A DNA stretch of 64,000 bases from the NCBI RefSeq assembly GCF_011801125.1, contig NZ_CP046171.1, positions 1,798,001-1,862,000 on the forward strand. The letters run 5' to 3'. This DNA is from Nocardia brasiliensis. GTDB taxonomy: Bacteria; Actinomycetota; Actinomycetes; Mycobacteriales; Mycobacteriaceae. A program made the translations under genes and the position numbers. Within the stretch, counting starts at the first letter, position 1, and each line of letters starts with the position of its first letter. A model generated the notes under the pieces. It was not told the DNA's origin. It saw only the letters and a program-made list of their open reading frames with translations, and made no database searches. Shown here in pieces: positions 8,693 through 16,648 of the stretch.

Positions 8693-8704
8693 TCGGAGGA
8701 ACAC

Positions 8705-10375
8705 ATGGCACCTGACCCGAATACGCCCGAGGGGGCCGACTGGACCGGCCCGCGCAACTCGGCCCGCGGCGGGTTCCTGAAACTCGAGCCTGGCGCGGCC
8801 GAGCGTTGCGCGCGACACGTCGAGGACATGCTCGAAGTCGTTGTTGGCGTGCAGGACTGGATGAGCGCGAATTTCATGGTCGCGACCCCGACGATCGCGG
8901 ATTCGTGGTCGGGCCGACTGTTGCAGACGGTGTTCGCCGTGAAGTACGGCACCGAGTTGCGCGAGCGGATCGAGCAGCACCACGACATCTTGGTCGACAT
9001 GGGCAACACCTTCGTTGCGGCCGGGAAGCGGTATGCCCGCACCGAGTCCGATTCGGCGGCGAGCTTCGACAATATCGACTTCAGCCCCGCGGGTATCCCG
9101 CCCGGCGGCGCGCCGCCGACCGGCACGATTCCCGGCCAGCCACACAAGCCCGACATGGTGACCAAGTACGACTCGTACGGCTTCGGTCCCGAGCTGGGCG
9201 CTCAGCTGGGCTGGGAACAGCTGTACATGATCTGTAACTCGATGCAGCCGCAGGCCGTCGCCAACGCGGCGGAGGTGTGGAATTGGTTGTCCGCCACGCT
9301 GGATACCGGGTTCACCACGCTGCGCACCTCGATCGCGGCCACCGCGCCGCTGTGGGAGGGCAGCGGCGCGGACAGCGCGGTCGCGGCGACCAACGGGTAC
9401 ACCGCCGCGTCCAAGCAGCTCACCGGCGACATGGTGCGGCTCGGCGAGGCACTGACCTACACCTCGGGCTGGTTGCAGCAGACCAAGCAGAACGCGATGC
9501 CGCCGACACCATCGCCGCCGCAGGCCACCACCCCGGCCCAGCAAAGCGCGAACGAGGCCGACCTGATCCGGTTTCAGGAGAGCTTCCAGCTGCACTACAC
9601 CACCCCGTACGCGCACACGACCACCCGGATCGTGACGCTACCGACGCCGACTCCGGCCACGAAGGACGATCCGGCCGCGGAGCCGCCCGGTACCGAAGCA
9701 GACGACCCAACGGACAAGGACGGCGACGTCGGTGCCCAACCGCCCGCCGAGGGCGAGCCGGGCGAAAGCGACGAGGGGATCGGTGGTGACGGCGATGGCG
9801 AAATAGGCGGTGGGGACGGCGGATCGGGCGACACCGAGCCGACCCATGGCGGCAGTCCGATGCCAGGTACCAAGCCGCCGGACACGAGTACACCGGGTGC
9901 GAAGCCGCCGGAATGGTCGGCCAAGACCCCGAAGCCGAACGAGGGCATCGGCGAGAAGCTGATGTCGACGCTGGGTAAACCCCTTAATGCGTTGTCTGGC
10001 GACCATGGGCGCAATCCCGGGGCGCTCACGACCGCAGTACCGCCCGTCGGATCGCAGACCGGAGCGCCGCTCGCCAAGGGCGGTGGCGGCATCGGCGGCC
10101 GGGGTGTCGGCGGGCGCGGGCCGGTGGCCCTCGGGGTCGGCAACCCTGGGGCCCAACTGTTTCCGCGCGCGGTGGCGCCGGTGGAATCGAGGCTCGGCGG
10201 CCGGGCCGGGCCCGCGGGTGGGTTGCATCCCGGCGCGCCCTACGGCGGAGCGCCGGGGCGGTCGAACTCCGAGGAGGAGCGCAAGAAGCGTTCGGAATAC
10301 CTGAATTCCACCGAGCATCTCGATGAGGCGCTCGGCGAGCCAGGGCGCGGCGTGCGACCGGTGCTCGACCGGTGA
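8705..10375 (+). CDS. Large ESX substrate with STEHL-type C-terminal motif
   Basis: A 556-residue protein from ATG 8705 with GGAGGA upstream. It follows the same plan as the products at 448 and 5172: helical N-terminus with MGNTFVAAGKRYARTE, containing a YxxxE export-signal pattern, a second helical region with LWEGSGADSAVAATNGY, then a Pro/Asp/Gly-rich linker. It ends EEERKKRSEYLNSTEHLDEA and VRPVLDR, the terminal motif also found in the product at 448. Codon use is ordinary high-GC, so it is a diverged relative of the repeat-bearing genes, not a recent copy. Its stop overlaps the next gene's GTG by four bases (GTGA), implying translational coupling to the chaperone that follows. Confidence 0.7.
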   Translation: MAPDPNTPEGADWTGPRNSARGGFLKLEPGAAERCARHVEDMLEVVVGVQDWMSANFMVATPTIADSWSGRLLQTVFAVKYGTELRERIEQHHDILVDMGNTFVAAGKRYARTESDSAASFDNIDFSPAGIPPGGAPPTGTIPGQPHKPDMVTKYDSYGFGPELGAQLGWEQLYMICNSMQPQAVANAAEVWNWLSATLDTGFTTLRTSIAATAPLWEGSGADSAVAATNGYTAASKQLTGDMVRLGEALTYTSGWLQQTKQNAMPPTPSPPQATTPAQQSANEADLIRFQESFQLHYTTPYAHTTTRIVTLPTPTPATKDDPAAEPPGTEADDPTDKDGDVGAQPPAEGEPGESDEGIGGDGDGEIGGGDGGSGDTEPTHGGSPMPGTKPPDTSTPGAKPPEWSAKTPKPNEGIGEKLMSTLGKPLNALSGDHGRNPGALTTAVPPVGSQTGAPLAKGGGGIGGRGVGGRGPVALGVGNPGAQLFPRAVAPVESRLGGRAGPAGGLHPGAPYGGAPGRSNSEEERKKRSEYLNSTEHLDEALGEPGRGVRPVLDR

Positions 10376-11151
10376 GCCGCACCTGGCAGCTCACCGACGT
10401 GGAGCTGATCGACCTGTGGGACAGCATGTTTCAGGACCGGCTGCCGGCCCCGCTGTTCGCGCTCTTCCGGGGAGAACATGAACAGCAGTGGGCGCGCCTG
10501 CGCGCCGAAGCCAGGGCTGGTCGCGCCGAGGACGGCGACCTCTGCGACGCGCTCACCCGGATCGCACGGGCTGATGTGCTGGTTTCGGCAGCGGGCCTGG
10601 ACCCACGGCACCGGGGACGTCCCGACGGATTGATTCGGGTGCTCGGCGGACGGCAGGGTGCGGTGGCCACGCTTATCGTCCAGCAACCCGGTGAAAGCAT
10701 CTGGCACAGCGGCGGTTACGTGCTGAGCAGCGGAGCCGCGGACCGGCTCGCGGGTGCCGTAGCGGGGGCGCTGCCCGAGCGTGCACCGGGGCGGCTGCCC
10801 GATACGCCGCTGGTGACCGCGCAGGACGACGGTGGCACCGACCACTATTACGGACGGTCACGGGTCCAGGAAAGCTGCTCCGATGCCGACCGGCTCAGCG
10901 CCGACTGGCTACGCCAGCCCATCGAGTGTCACGGGGTGATCGAAACCCGTTTGGGCAGCTCCATATTCGGGCCGCGAGGGATAACTCGCCACCGCATCGA
11001 ATGGCGTGACGTGGTGGGCGACGGCCGCTACGTCGTCGTGGATGTCGGTGGCGCTGTCGCGCGGCCGGTCGATCGGGCGCGGCTGGCCGAGCTGATCGCC
11101 ACCCACATCACCGCCGTACTACAGACTTTGGAGGACGAGAACCGTGCCTGA
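10372..11151 (+). CDS. EspG-like ESX chaperone
   Basis: A 259-residue protein starting at GTG 10372, overlapping the stop of the substrate gene by four bases. It begins RTWQLTDVELIDLW, matching the start of the EspG-like product at 7106, and contains SSIFGPRGITRHRIEWRDV followed by DGRYVVV, aligned with the same segment there. Coupling to the 8705 substrate suggests it is that protein's dedicated chaperone. It is diverged from mycobacterial EspG, so the family call rests on the shared motif, length and position. Confidence 0.6.
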   Translation: MSRTWQLTDVELIDLWDSMFQDRLPAPLFALFRGEHEQQWARLRAEARAGRAEDGDLCDALTRIARADVLVSAAGLDPRHRGRPDGLIRVLGGRQGAVATLIVQQPGESIWHSGGYVLSSGAADRLAGAVAGALPERAPGRLPDTPLVTAQDDGGTDHYYGRSRVQESCSDADRLSADWLRQPIECHGVIETRLGSSIFGPRGITRHRIEWRDVVGDGRYVVVDVGGAVARPVDRARLAELIATHITAVLQTLEDENRA

Positions 11152-11608
11152 GCAACCGCCGATCGCCGAGCGCGATTGGCCCGTCGAGTTGATCCACCCC
11201 GCCGACGACCTCGGGGCGGCCCAGGAGGGAGCAGCCGACGAGCCGGACCCGCCCGAAGCACCGGCGTTCGAGACCTTCTCCATCGGCGAAGCGTCCCTAC
11301 GCGGTGGCGAGATTGTGGTCACCGCAACGGATTCCGGTCTGCCGACTGCGGTGCGGGTGGTACCCGATCAGCTGCGCCGCCACCCGGATGAACTCGCCGA
11401 GGACATCCTGCGGTTGTGCAGGCTCGCCGCCGACCGGGCCGGTCTGCGCCGCCGCGAATATCTGAGCGGCCTCGGTCTCGGCGAGGACGCGTTGCGCCTG
11501 CTCGGCCTGCCCACCGCACAGACGCTCGAACAGTCCGAGCTGGCGGACGAGGCCCGGTACGACTACGAGCCGCGCAGCTGGCTCGATCAGGGCGGGAGCC
11601 GATGGTGA
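11144..11608 (+). CDS. EspH-like (DUF2694-type) ESX-associated protein
   Basis: A 154-residue protein starting at GTG 11144 within the last codons of the preceding gene, with GGAGG upstream. The acidic N-terminus is followed by FETFSIGEASLRGGEIVVTA and then PDELAEDILRLCRLAADRAG, which matches the plan of mycobacterial EspH: acidic leader, a short beta region, then a helix carrying an adding-residue pattern like ADEIFVIADLARQKA. EspH belongs to the ESX-1 accessory proteins. The similarity is moderate and from memory of the family pattern, so this is a family-level call only. Confidence 0.45.
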   Translation: MPEQPPIAERDWPVELIHPADDLGAAQEGAADEPDPPEAPAFETFSIGEASLRGGEIVVTATDSGLPTAVRVVPDQLRRHPDELAEDILRLCRLAADRAGLRRREYLSGLGLGEDALRLLGLPTAQTLEQSELADEARYDYEPRSWLDQGGSRW

Positions 11609-11919
11609 CCGATTTCGCGGCACTCGAGGCCGCTGCCACCGCGCGGCTGGACCGGATGCGCCGTCTCGCCGACGATATCGCCGGGATCCGGGTCGAGCAC
11701 ACCGGCGACGACGCGCTGGTCACCGCGGTCGCCGACGGGACGGGCAGGCTGCTGGATCTGCGTCTGGCCGAGGGGATTTCCCGGCTCTCGCCGGACGAAT
11801 TCGACCGTGCGGTGGTCGAGGCGGCCACCGCCGCCGCGCAGCGGGCGCTGACCCGCCGCGGCGAGTTGGTCACCGAGTTCAACGATCAGGTGAACAACCC
11901 ACGGGAAGGTGAACAGTAG
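11602..11919 (+). CDS. Small YbaB/EbfC-like ESX-associated protein
   Basis: A 105-residue protein from ATG 11602, which overlaps the stop of the EspH-like gene by seven bases and has GGGAG upstream; the frame is open further 5' only as a shadow. It has an N-terminal helix (TARLDRMRRLADDIAGI), a beta hairpin (ALVTAVADGTGRLLDLRL) and a long C-terminal helix (DRAVVEAATAAAQRALTRR). This helix-sheet-helix plan is that of YbaB-like proteins, including EspL next to EspK/EspB genes in mycobacteria. It closes the run that begins at 5172. Confidence 0.55.
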   Translation: MVTDFAALEAAATARLDRMRRLADDIAGIRVEHTGDDALVTAVADGTGRLLDLRLAEGISRLSPDEFDRAVVEAATAAAQRALTRRGELVTEFNDQVNNPREGEQ

Positions 11920-12024
11920 CTCCGCCATCGCGCGCTCGCCTTGCGAAAGGTCCTGTGCTCGTTAGATTTCCGGATGAACCGTACAGGTATCGAGTTCACG
12001 GATCAGCCGCAGGAGAGTACCGCG

Positions 12025-12345
12025 ATGAATGTTGTCAATGTGCAGCCGCAGACCTTTCGTCACTACGCCGACATTTCCGATGGCATGGCCGCGGCGGTCG
12101 CCGCCGCGGGTGCCATCGACCAGGCCGCGGTCATCTCCGCGGCCGTCCCGGTATTCGGACTGATCGGGCAGGAGTTCCTGCTGAGTTTCGCTTACGCACA
12201 GGCCAATCACTGCATCGCGCTCGGCGAGCTGGCGGCCAACTACGCAGCGACCGCGCACACCGCCCGCGTCGCCGCGCAGTCCTACGAGCTGACCGACCAG
12301 AGTAACGCGGAGGCGTTCGTCCCGCCGGCCGGTAGCCGGGCATGA
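12025..12345 (+). CDS. EspC-like type VII secretion target
   Basis: A 106-residue protein from ATG 12025 with AGGAG nine bases upstream; earlier in-frame starts lack a ribosome binding site. The sequence starts with VQPQTFRHYADI, has Ala-rich helices, and near the C-terminus reads AAQSYELTDQSN. YELTD fits the YxxxD export signal and its position after the second helix fits EspC-type proteins. EspC-like proteins are helical-hairpin ESX substrates. Its stop overlaps the ATG of the following 445-residue gene (ATGA), as expected for a co-secreted or coupled pair. Confidence 0.6.
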   Translation: MNVVNVQPQTFRHYADISDGMAAAVAAAGAIDQAAVISAAVPVFGLIGQEFLLSFAYAQANHCIALGELAANYAATAHTARVAAQSYELTDQSNAEAFVPPAGSRA

Positions 12346-13679
12346 AAGCCGAGCATCTCGCGGCGCCGCTGTCGCCGACCGTGCTCGACGCGATCCGCGA
12401 TACTCCCCTCGCGCCCTTTCTCGACCGTTCGACCGAGCAGGTGCTGGCCCAAATCGGTGTGCCCGCGCTGCCGCAACTTCCCGCGCTGGCGCCGTTACCT
12501 GGTATGCCTACGCTGCCCGCACTGGATCCGGCAGCGCTGATCAAACCCGTGACGGACCTGTTCAGCGGATTCGGCGACGGCAACCTGCACGCCAACGGCT
12601 CGCTCGACCCGCGGGCCGTGCTGCAGAACGTCACGCAATCCATCAGCACGGCACTGCAATTGGCGAGCGCGGGCATGCAACTGTTGCAGACGATGCAGAG
12701 CGCGGGCAGTCGATCCGCCGGGCAGGCCGCGGTGCAGACGGCCACGACCGCGACCACGATCTCGGGGCAGGCCGCGCACATGAACGCGATCACCGCGGCC
12801 GCCGCCGGCACCGTGGCCACGGGATACATCCAGATGGCCGCGGTGGCAACGAAATTCGCGATCACCACGGCCGCGCTCATCCCGACCCTCGGGACACTGC
12901 CCGGCCAGGCCGCGCTGCTGGCCAGCGCGATCGAAGCGGGCACCGAGGCGATGGTGATCACCGTGCACACCAAGGCGCAGCTGGGCGGTCAATCGGTCCA
13001 GATGACCCAGGCGGGCACGCCCGTACCGGTACGCAAGCCGATCAGCCCAACCCTGGGCGGTCTGGGCAAGGTGCCGAAATCATTGAGCTCCGTGCCCGGA
13101 CTCGGCACGTCTGCCTCCTCCGGTGCGGTGTCGGGAAAGGCCGCGTCGGCCACCGCGGCCGATTCCGGCGAGCAGATCGTGCGGCAGGTGGTGCAACTGG
13201 TGCAGCCGCTGCTCGCGGCGGCGAGCCAGGCCGGGCGCGCGGTCCCCGCGCCGGTACCTGCTAAACCGGCGGTGGAGGCCCGGCCGACGGTCACCGATCG
13301 GGTCGGTGACAAGTCCGCGTACCGCGTTCCGGCCGGCCAGCTGATCGGCGCCGCGCCGGTGGCCGCCGCGGCGGTGCCGCTGAGCGGTTGGCACGCGGAA
13401 GGCGTCGCGGTCACCGGACCGGGCACCGCCGGGGGACAGGCCACGGTCGCGGCCACCCCGTCCACCAGGTTCGCCGGTGAGGTACTGCCGCCCCTGGTGC
13501 CCGGCATGGGCGCGCTGGCCACGGCCGCCGCGCGCTCGCGCGCGGTCGACGGCGCCGCGGACGCGATGGTGGACGCCCGCCACGTCGACGAGCTCGTCGG
13601 CGGACCACCCGCGCAGACCACGGCACCGATCATCGGCGCGGCACCGCCCAGCAGCACCGACAACCCGTACAGCCTGTAG
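12342..13679 (+). CDS. Putative ESX secretion-associated protein, 445 residues
   Basis: I do not recognise a named family with confidence. It starts at ATG 12342, coupled to the EspC-like gene. The protein has a proline-rich stretch (PALPQLPALAPLPGMPTLPA) and then a long run of Ala/Thr/Gln-rich helices (about residues 90-215) without charged residues. A Pro/Ala-rich linker follows, and the C-terminal part contains LPPLVPGMGALATAAARS. In mycobacteria EspC is encoded beside EspA, a protein of similar size with a helical N-terminal half, so an EspA-like role is possible from position. No catalytic motif was seen. Confidence 0.45.
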   Translation: MKAEHLAAPLSPTVLDAIRDTPLAPFLDRSTEQVLAQIGVPALPQLPALAPLPGMPTLPALDPAALIKPVTDLFSGFGDGNLHANGSLDPRAVLQNVTQSISTALQLASAGMQLLQTMQSAGSRSAGQAAVQTATTATTISGQAAHMNAITAAAAGTVATGYIQMAAVATKFAITTAALIPTLGTLPGQAALLASAIEAGTEAMVITVHTKAQLGGQSVQMTQAGTPVPVRKPISPTLGGLGKVPKSLSSVPGLGTSASSGAVSGKAASATAADSGEQIVRQVVQLVQPLLAAASQAGRAVPAPVPAKPAVEARPTVTDRVGDKSAYRVPAGQLIGAAPVAAAAVPLSGWHAEGVAVTGPGTAGGQATVAATPSTRFAGEVLPPLVPGMGALATAAARSRAVDGAADAMVDARHVDELVGGPPAQTTAPIIGAAPPSSTDNPYSL

Positions 13680-13694
13680 ACAGAGGAGATTTCG

Positions 13695-14000
13695 ATGAGT
13701 CGGATCGCATTCGACGGTGAGCTCGCCCGCGCGGCGGCGGGCCGCCTGGACACCTTGGCAGACGGCTTGGACGCCGCACTGCACCGGCGGCGTGACGCGC
13801 TCGGCCCGGCCGCGGCGGCGCTCGACCCGGTGTCGCGCCAGACCGCGCAGACCATCGGTGCCGTCGGCGGCTCGTTCCAGGAGTCGTACGCGAGCGGCGT
13901 CGGCGAACTGCGCAAGATCGCCGCGAACCTGCGCGCGCACGCCGATCTCGCCGTCGTGGCCGACGACGACGTGGTCGACTCGTTCAAGCCGCTGATGTAG
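13695..14000 (+). CDS. PE-like small helical ESX protein
   Basis: A 101-residue protein from ATG 13695 with GAGGAG upstream. It is almost entirely helical (ELARAAAGRLDTLADGLDAA, then FQESYASGVGELRKIAANL), with a charge-rich turn in the middle, consistent with a helical hairpin of the PE/WXG100/EspC group. It ends four bases before the PPE-domain gene, the usual place of a PE partner, and PE-PPE pairs are exported as heterodimers. No clear YxxxD/E motif is seen at its C-terminus, which makes the PE assignment tentative. Confidence 0.45.
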   Translation: MSRIAFDGELARAAAGRLDTLADGLDAALHRRRDALGPAAAALDPVSRQTAQTIGAVGGSFQESYASGVGELRKIAANLRAHADLAVVADDDVVDSFKPLM

Positions 14001-14004
14001 CGCG

Positions 14005-15096
14005 ATGGTCGAGCCACCGCAGGCCGGGTTCACCGGCACGATCTGGGAGGCCGTGCCCGCCGAGCAGCTGGCGCACGAGCTGACCACCGGCCCCGGCGCC
14101 GCCCCGATGGCCGAAACCGGCTTGGCCTATGCGGAATTCGCCGCGGTGCTGGGCGAGGCCGGTACCGAGTTCCGCGCCATCCTGTCGGCGGTGGGTAGCG
14201 CGTGGGGATCCGATTCCAGCGAAGACGGCCTGGCGCAGCTGGCCGGTCTGTCGACCTGGTTCGACAGCATCACCGGCGCGGCCACCGACATTGCCGCACT
14301 CGCGACCGAACAGGCCGCGGCGTATGAGCTGGCGAAGCTGGGCATGCCGCCGGTGGGCGAGCTGAACGCGGCGGTGCGTTCGGCGGAGGAGATGCTGCAC
14401 GGCGGCCTGCTCGGCGCACCGCTGGCCGGGCTCTTCGACCTGGCCGAACGCCAGGTCGATGCGCTGGGTGAGCAAGCGGCCCAAGTGATGCGCACCTATG
14501 AGGCGGCGGGGAGCAAGCTCGCGGTGCCATGGCAGCTGGAGCAGGCGCCCGCGGTGTCGGCGGGCGCCAACCTGCTCGCCGAGCAGGCCAGGCGCGCCGC
14601 CGGTACGCCCGCGGCGCCGGAACCCGCGGCGACGCCGGTGCCCGCCGAGGTCGGCTACGCCCCCGCGGTGTCGGTCGATCTGTCCGCGCTCGACCTCACG
14701 CCGCCGCCGACGGTGCCGGTCGGCGGCGAGTCGCTGGTGCTCACCGCGTTGCCACAGCCGGGTGCGTTCCTCACGCCGGTGCCGACGACCCCCGGCACGT
14801 TGCCGGTGGCGACCGCGACCCCGGCGGCGTTACCGCCGCCGGTCGTATCGCCTGCCGCGACTGCTGCCTCGTCCGCGCCGACGCCCGGCTCGCGCGCCGC
14901 CGCGGCGGAGGCGGGCGAGATCGGCGAGCAGATCGTGGTCGATGCCGGATTCGCCACCGCCCCAGCGGTATTGGGTGCCACCAGTGCGGCCGCCGGGGTG
15001 GGCGGCGGCACCGCACCCGCGGCGGCGGGCAGCACCGCCGCGCCCGCGGCGACGGGCGGCGCTGCCGCGGTGTTCCCGAGACCGGAGGCTCGATGA
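14005..15096 (+). CDS. PPE-domain protein
   Basis: A 363-residue protein from ATG 14005. Residues about 10-165 follow the PPE-domain plan: an opening IWEAVPAEQLAHELTTGPGA in place of the classic PPE tripeptide region, then YAEFAAVLGEAGTEFRAIL, a W-containing turn AWGSDSSEDGL, and DIAALATEQAAAYELAKLG. The rest is an Ala/Pro-rich low-complexity tail. PPE proteins are ESX substrates that pair with a PE-type protein and need EspG. Its stop overlaps the ATG of the EspG gene downstream by four bases, which supports a substrate/chaperone pair. Confidence 0.7.
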   Translation: MVEPPQAGFTGTIWEAVPAEQLAHELTTGPGAAPMAETGLAYAEFAAVLGEAGTEFRAILSAVGSAWGSDSSEDGLAQLAGLSTWFDSITGAATDIAALATEQAAAYELAKLGMPPVGELNAAVRSAEEMLHGGLLGAPLAGLFDLAERQVDALGEQAAQVMRTYEAAGSKLAVPWQLEQAPAVSAGANLLAEQARRAAGTPAAPEPAATPVPAEVGYAPAVSVDLSALDLTPPPTVPVGGESLVLTALPQPGAFLTPVPTTPGTLPVATATPAALPPPVVSPAATAASSAPTPGSRAAAAEAGEIGEQIVVDAGFATAPAVLGATSAAAGVGGGTAPAAAGSTAAPAATGGAAAVFPRPEAR

Positions 15097-15878
15097 CGAC
15101 ATTGACCGCCGACGGCGTGTTCGTCGCGGCCGCGGCACTCGGCGTGCAGACCTTTCCTCCGGTGCTCGCGCTGCGCGCCGGGCATAGCGACCAGGCGGGC
15201 GCAACGGCGGCTCGTACCGCCGCCGCGCAGGACCTGCGCGCGCGGGGCGTGCTCGACCAGGCCGGTGACCTACGCGACGACGAGCTGGCGGCCGCGCTGC
15301 ACGTGCTGGCTCGGCCGGAACGCGAACTGGTGCTACGGATTCGGCGCGGCGCGGCGCTGCATCGGGTGTGTCTGGCCCGGCGTGGTTTCGACCATGCCGT
15401 CGCGGTCCGCATCGGTGACGAGCTCGAGCTCCGGTCGGTGTGGGGCGACGAGGATCCGGAGCTGCTGGCCCGGCCGCTGCTCGACGCGCTCGGACCGGCG
15501 CAGCCCGCCGATGTCCCGACCCTGCGCGCTCCCACCGACGAGTTGCGCGTCCGGCTCGACGAGCCGAGCAGCAGTCCGGCGGACGCCTGCTACCGGCTCG
15601 GCCTGCCGGAGTCTGCCGCCGTAACCCTGGGATACGCACTGGGGCAATGGCTTTCGCTGGCCGAGCTGGTCTGCTACGCGCACGTCGACGGCGTCGCCGT
15701 GCGGGCGCCCGCCACCGCCGCCGTGTACGACACGTCGGTGGGCCGCATCGTCGGCGGCGGCACCCTCGCGGCCGACGGACGGGCATGGACCACCCTCGCT
15801 CCCGGCAGCGACCGCAGGCTGGCCCAGGTGGTCGCGGCGCAGATCGAAGCGCTGCCGCAGGGCCGCTGGATGCCGTAG
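15093..15878 (+). CDS. EspG-family ESX chaperone
   Basis: A 261-residue protein from ATG 15093 (GGAGG upstream), coupled to the PPE gene. The sequence shows EspG features: N-terminal domain with LHVLARPERELVLRIRRG, and a C-terminal segment YDTSVGRIVGGGTLAADGRA followed by SDRRLAQVVAAQIEALP, the family's closing strand-helix. Of the three EspG-like products here it is closest to the standard family and sits beside PPE and the EsxB/EsxA pair, so it is the most likely general EspG of this locus. Confidence 0.75.
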   Translation: MTTLTADGVFVAAAALGVQTFPPVLALRAGHSDQAGATAARTAAAQDLRARGVLDQAGDLRDDELAAALHVLARPERELVLRIRRGAALHRVCLARRGFDHAVAVRIGDELELRSVWGDEDPELLARPLLDALGPAQPADVPTLRAPTDELRVRLDEPSSSPADACYRLGLPESAAVTLGYALGQWLSLAELVCYAHVDGVAVRAPATAAVYDTSVGRIVGGGTLAADGRAWTTLAPGSDRRLAQVVAAQIEALPQGRWMP

Positions 15879-15951
15879 CCGTCGCTTTCCAGATCGTCCG
15901 GAGTGATCGCTCCGGCAGTTTCACAGATCCATCCACCCGAGAGGACATCTC

Positions 15952-16263
15952 ATGGCCGGTGCACTCCACCTCGATTTCGCGGTATTCCAGAAATACGCGA
16001 ACGAATACGCCGCGACAATTCCCCCGATCGACAAGACCGTCGACAACCTGGGCATGGCCGTCGAGGCCGCGAAGAGCGGTTGGGAAGGCGAGGCGTACGC
16101 GGCGTTCAACAAGTTCGCCACCGAACTCCAGGCGAAGGTCCGGGCGGTGAACGTCGATCTCGGCCTGGTGTCCGAAGCGCTGAACACCGGTGAGAAGAAG
16201 GTGGCCGCGGCGGAAGACGAGAACATGTCCGGGTTCACCACGCTGAATACCAGCTACGTCTGA
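15952..16263 (+). CDS. WXG100 protein, EsxB (CFP-10)-like
   Basis: A 103-residue protein from ATG 15952. The WxG turn is present as GWEGEAYAAF with Trp44, between two amphipathic helices. It comes first in the pair, the usual position of the EsxB/CFP-10 partner that carries the secretion signal. At the place of the export motif the sequence is VAAAEDE: a valine stands where the tyrosine of YxxxD/E is expected. It is followed 40 bases later by the EsxA-like gene, with which it should form a heterodimer exported through EccC. Confidence 0.85.
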   Translation: MAGALHLDFAVFQKYANEYAATIPPIDKTVDNLGMAVEAAKSGWEGEAYAAFNKFATELQAKVRAVNVDLGLVSEALNTGEKKVAAAEDENMSGFTTLNTSYV

Positions 16264-16303
16264 ACCACCGCGAATATCACCGAGAGAACGGGACTTCATC
16301 ACC

Positions 16304-16597
16304 ATGCTGTACGACCCCGCGAAAATCAACGCGCTCATCACCGATCTGGAGGGCTACAAGACCAATATCACCACCGAACGGAACAATGCCGACGAGGCTT
16401 CGCGCAAGCTGCTGAGCCAGGCCTGGCAGAGCGGCGACGCGGGCGCGTCCGCGTCCTTCGATCAGAAGCACAAAACGTTGATGAACGATATGGACGACCT
16501 GCTGCACATCCTCGGCAAGGGCATCGTGAACGTCCGGGCGGCGCTGGAAAAGGCGCAGGCGACCGACCAGCATGTCGCCGACGACTTCGTCTGGTAG
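16304..16597 (+). CDS. WXG100 protein, EsxA (ESAT-6)-like
   Basis: A 97-residue protein from ATG 16304. It has the size and helix-turn-helix plan of EsxA proteins, with the turn AWQSGDAGASASF at Trp41. This reads W-x-S-G instead of W-x-G, so the glycine is one residue late. The C-terminus is EKAQATDQHVADDFVW, with alanine at the expected signal tyrosine position, which is normal for an EsxA partner. It is the last gene of the run and is followed by a strong hairpin terminator. Confidence 0.85.
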   Translation: MLYDPAKINALITDLEGYKTNITTERNNADEASRKLLSQAWQSGDAGASASFDQKHKTLMNDMDDLLHILGKGIVNVRAALEKAQATDQHVADDFVW

Positions 16598-16612
16598 CCA
16601 GCTGATTCCGAA

Positions 16613-16643
16613 GGCCCGTCGCCACGCACCGTGGCGACGGGCC
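16613..16643. terminator. Bidirectional terminator hairpin between esx pair and eccE
   Basis: A perfect 13-base-pair stem (GGCCCGTCGCCAC with its complement) and a 5-base loop GCACC, followed on the plus strand by CTTTCTC. It lies 15 bases after the EsxA-like stop and 5 bases before the stop of the convergent eccE, so it can serve both genes. Confidence 0.9.
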
Positions 16644-16648
16644 CTTTC

